Below are positions 63,405 through 64,000 of a stretch of DNA of 64,000 nucleotides, piece by piece. Made by a program: the position numbers and the translations under genes. The notes below the pieces were generated by a model. It was not told the DNA's origin. It searched no databases and saw only the letters and a list, made by a program, of their open reading frames with translations. Numbering within the stretch: position 1 is the first letter of the stretch; each line of letters begins with the position of its first letter. Source of the DNA: Chara braunii (taxonomy: Eukaryota > Streptophyta > Charophyceae > Charales > Characeae); NCBI GenBank assembly GCA_003427395.1, contig BFEA01000154.1, positions 1,404,177-1,468,176 on the forward strand, written 5' to 3'.

Positions 63405-64000
63405 CAAGGCGCGTTCGACACCACTTCACTCAAGGTCAGTTGATTGACTCAGATTCCTTTTCACACTTGTGTGAACCCACACTTTGCTTTACCCTGTTGG
63501 TTTTGAATGTTCAAAATAAACGGTTGAATGAAGCGTGTGTGGTCATGCATGTGAAAAAGTGGGATCTGACGGGAGTGTGGATGGCTAAAATTTTTGGATC
63601 TGTGGTTGTTTTCGAGTGTGCAGGTAGGTAGAAGGATGGTTGCAAAAGAGATTGATTATGTTTATTTGAGAAAAGAGAAAATAATTGTCTTCCTTTTACT
63701 TTTCATTTACCTGCATAGGAAAAACGATTTGTTGTTTTGAAAAACGTTAATTATGTGCGCACCGTAGAATGAATGCGATTGAAATATGACAGATAAGGTC
63801 AAATGGACTTAGCTTTTCATGAGGATTGACCCTTTCTATCCCGAATGACCTTATCTACCTATACCTGTTTAAATGATTTTCATCCTCTATCACCTCTGAC
63901 TCTTTTTCGTCTAAGTTACTTTGAACTTAGAAAACAAGAATAATTAAAACCTACTTGCGGTGAACACATTCTCCTTCTTAAGGAAGCATCTGAGGTGGGG
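63405..64000. other. Lone Harbinger-like end and unassigned sequence
   Basis: GCGCGTTCGACACCACTTCA near 63411 resembles the ends at 58084 and 58829, with no partner before the window ends. The remainder is AT-rich and without recognised genes. Confidence 0.4.

Overview
The window looks like nuclear DNA of a streptophyte (land-plant lineage) with a large, repeat-filled draft genome. I infer a charophyte alga such as Chara, but cannot confirm it. Supporting signs are a plant-type receptor-like kinase gene split into small exons by kilobase introns, a Ty3/gypsy element primed by initiator tRNA-Met, tRNA-derived SINEs, U6 pseudogenes, a mitochondrial-type LSU rRNA fragment, many microsatellites and three runs of N (21175-21223, 36643-37602, 60802-60840).

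Layout. 1-6370: an array of small insertions: SINE pieces, a mitochondrial rRNA fragment, hairpin MITEs, tandem duplications and three U6 snRNA-derived sequences. 6378-17184: one complete but decayed Ty3/gypsy retrotransposon on the minus strand, with both LTRs, a primer binding site, a matching target duplication (ATGCT), gag, protease, RT, RNase H, a separate PHD-finger-like ORF, integrase, an acidic 3' ORF and a last ORF that runs into the 3' LTR. 17634-29528 (perhaps to 31828), plus strand: six well-supported exons of a receptor-like kinase whose catalytic motifs are all altered (HRD to HGQ, DFG to GFG, no glycine loop, no clear VAIK lysine), so a pseudokinase. Its introns hold SINEs, MITEs, microsatellites and a 1 kb dispersed repeat. 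The 5' end (ectodomain, membrane segment) was not found. 31.8-47 kb: no convincing gene; repeats, MITEs, a gap, a palindromic satellite and a 1,000-bp inverted-repeat transposon. 47281-48049: a hAT-like non-autonomous element. 48.8-54 kb: a decayed LINE, mostly minus strand, with an endonuclease fragment on the opposite strand. 56324-58784: a PIF/Harbinger-like element with TAA duplication, carrying a second TAA-flanked element nested inside it. 59-64 kb: SINE heads, a U6 fragment, tandem repeats and microsatellites.

The only likely host protein gene is the pseudokinase. The most unusual features are the gypsy element's PHD-type zinc finger between RNase H and integrase, its ORF entering U3, and the nested Harbinger-like elements with an internal empty-site control. 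All calls were made by reading the sequence and the conceptual translations; no alignment or database search was run.
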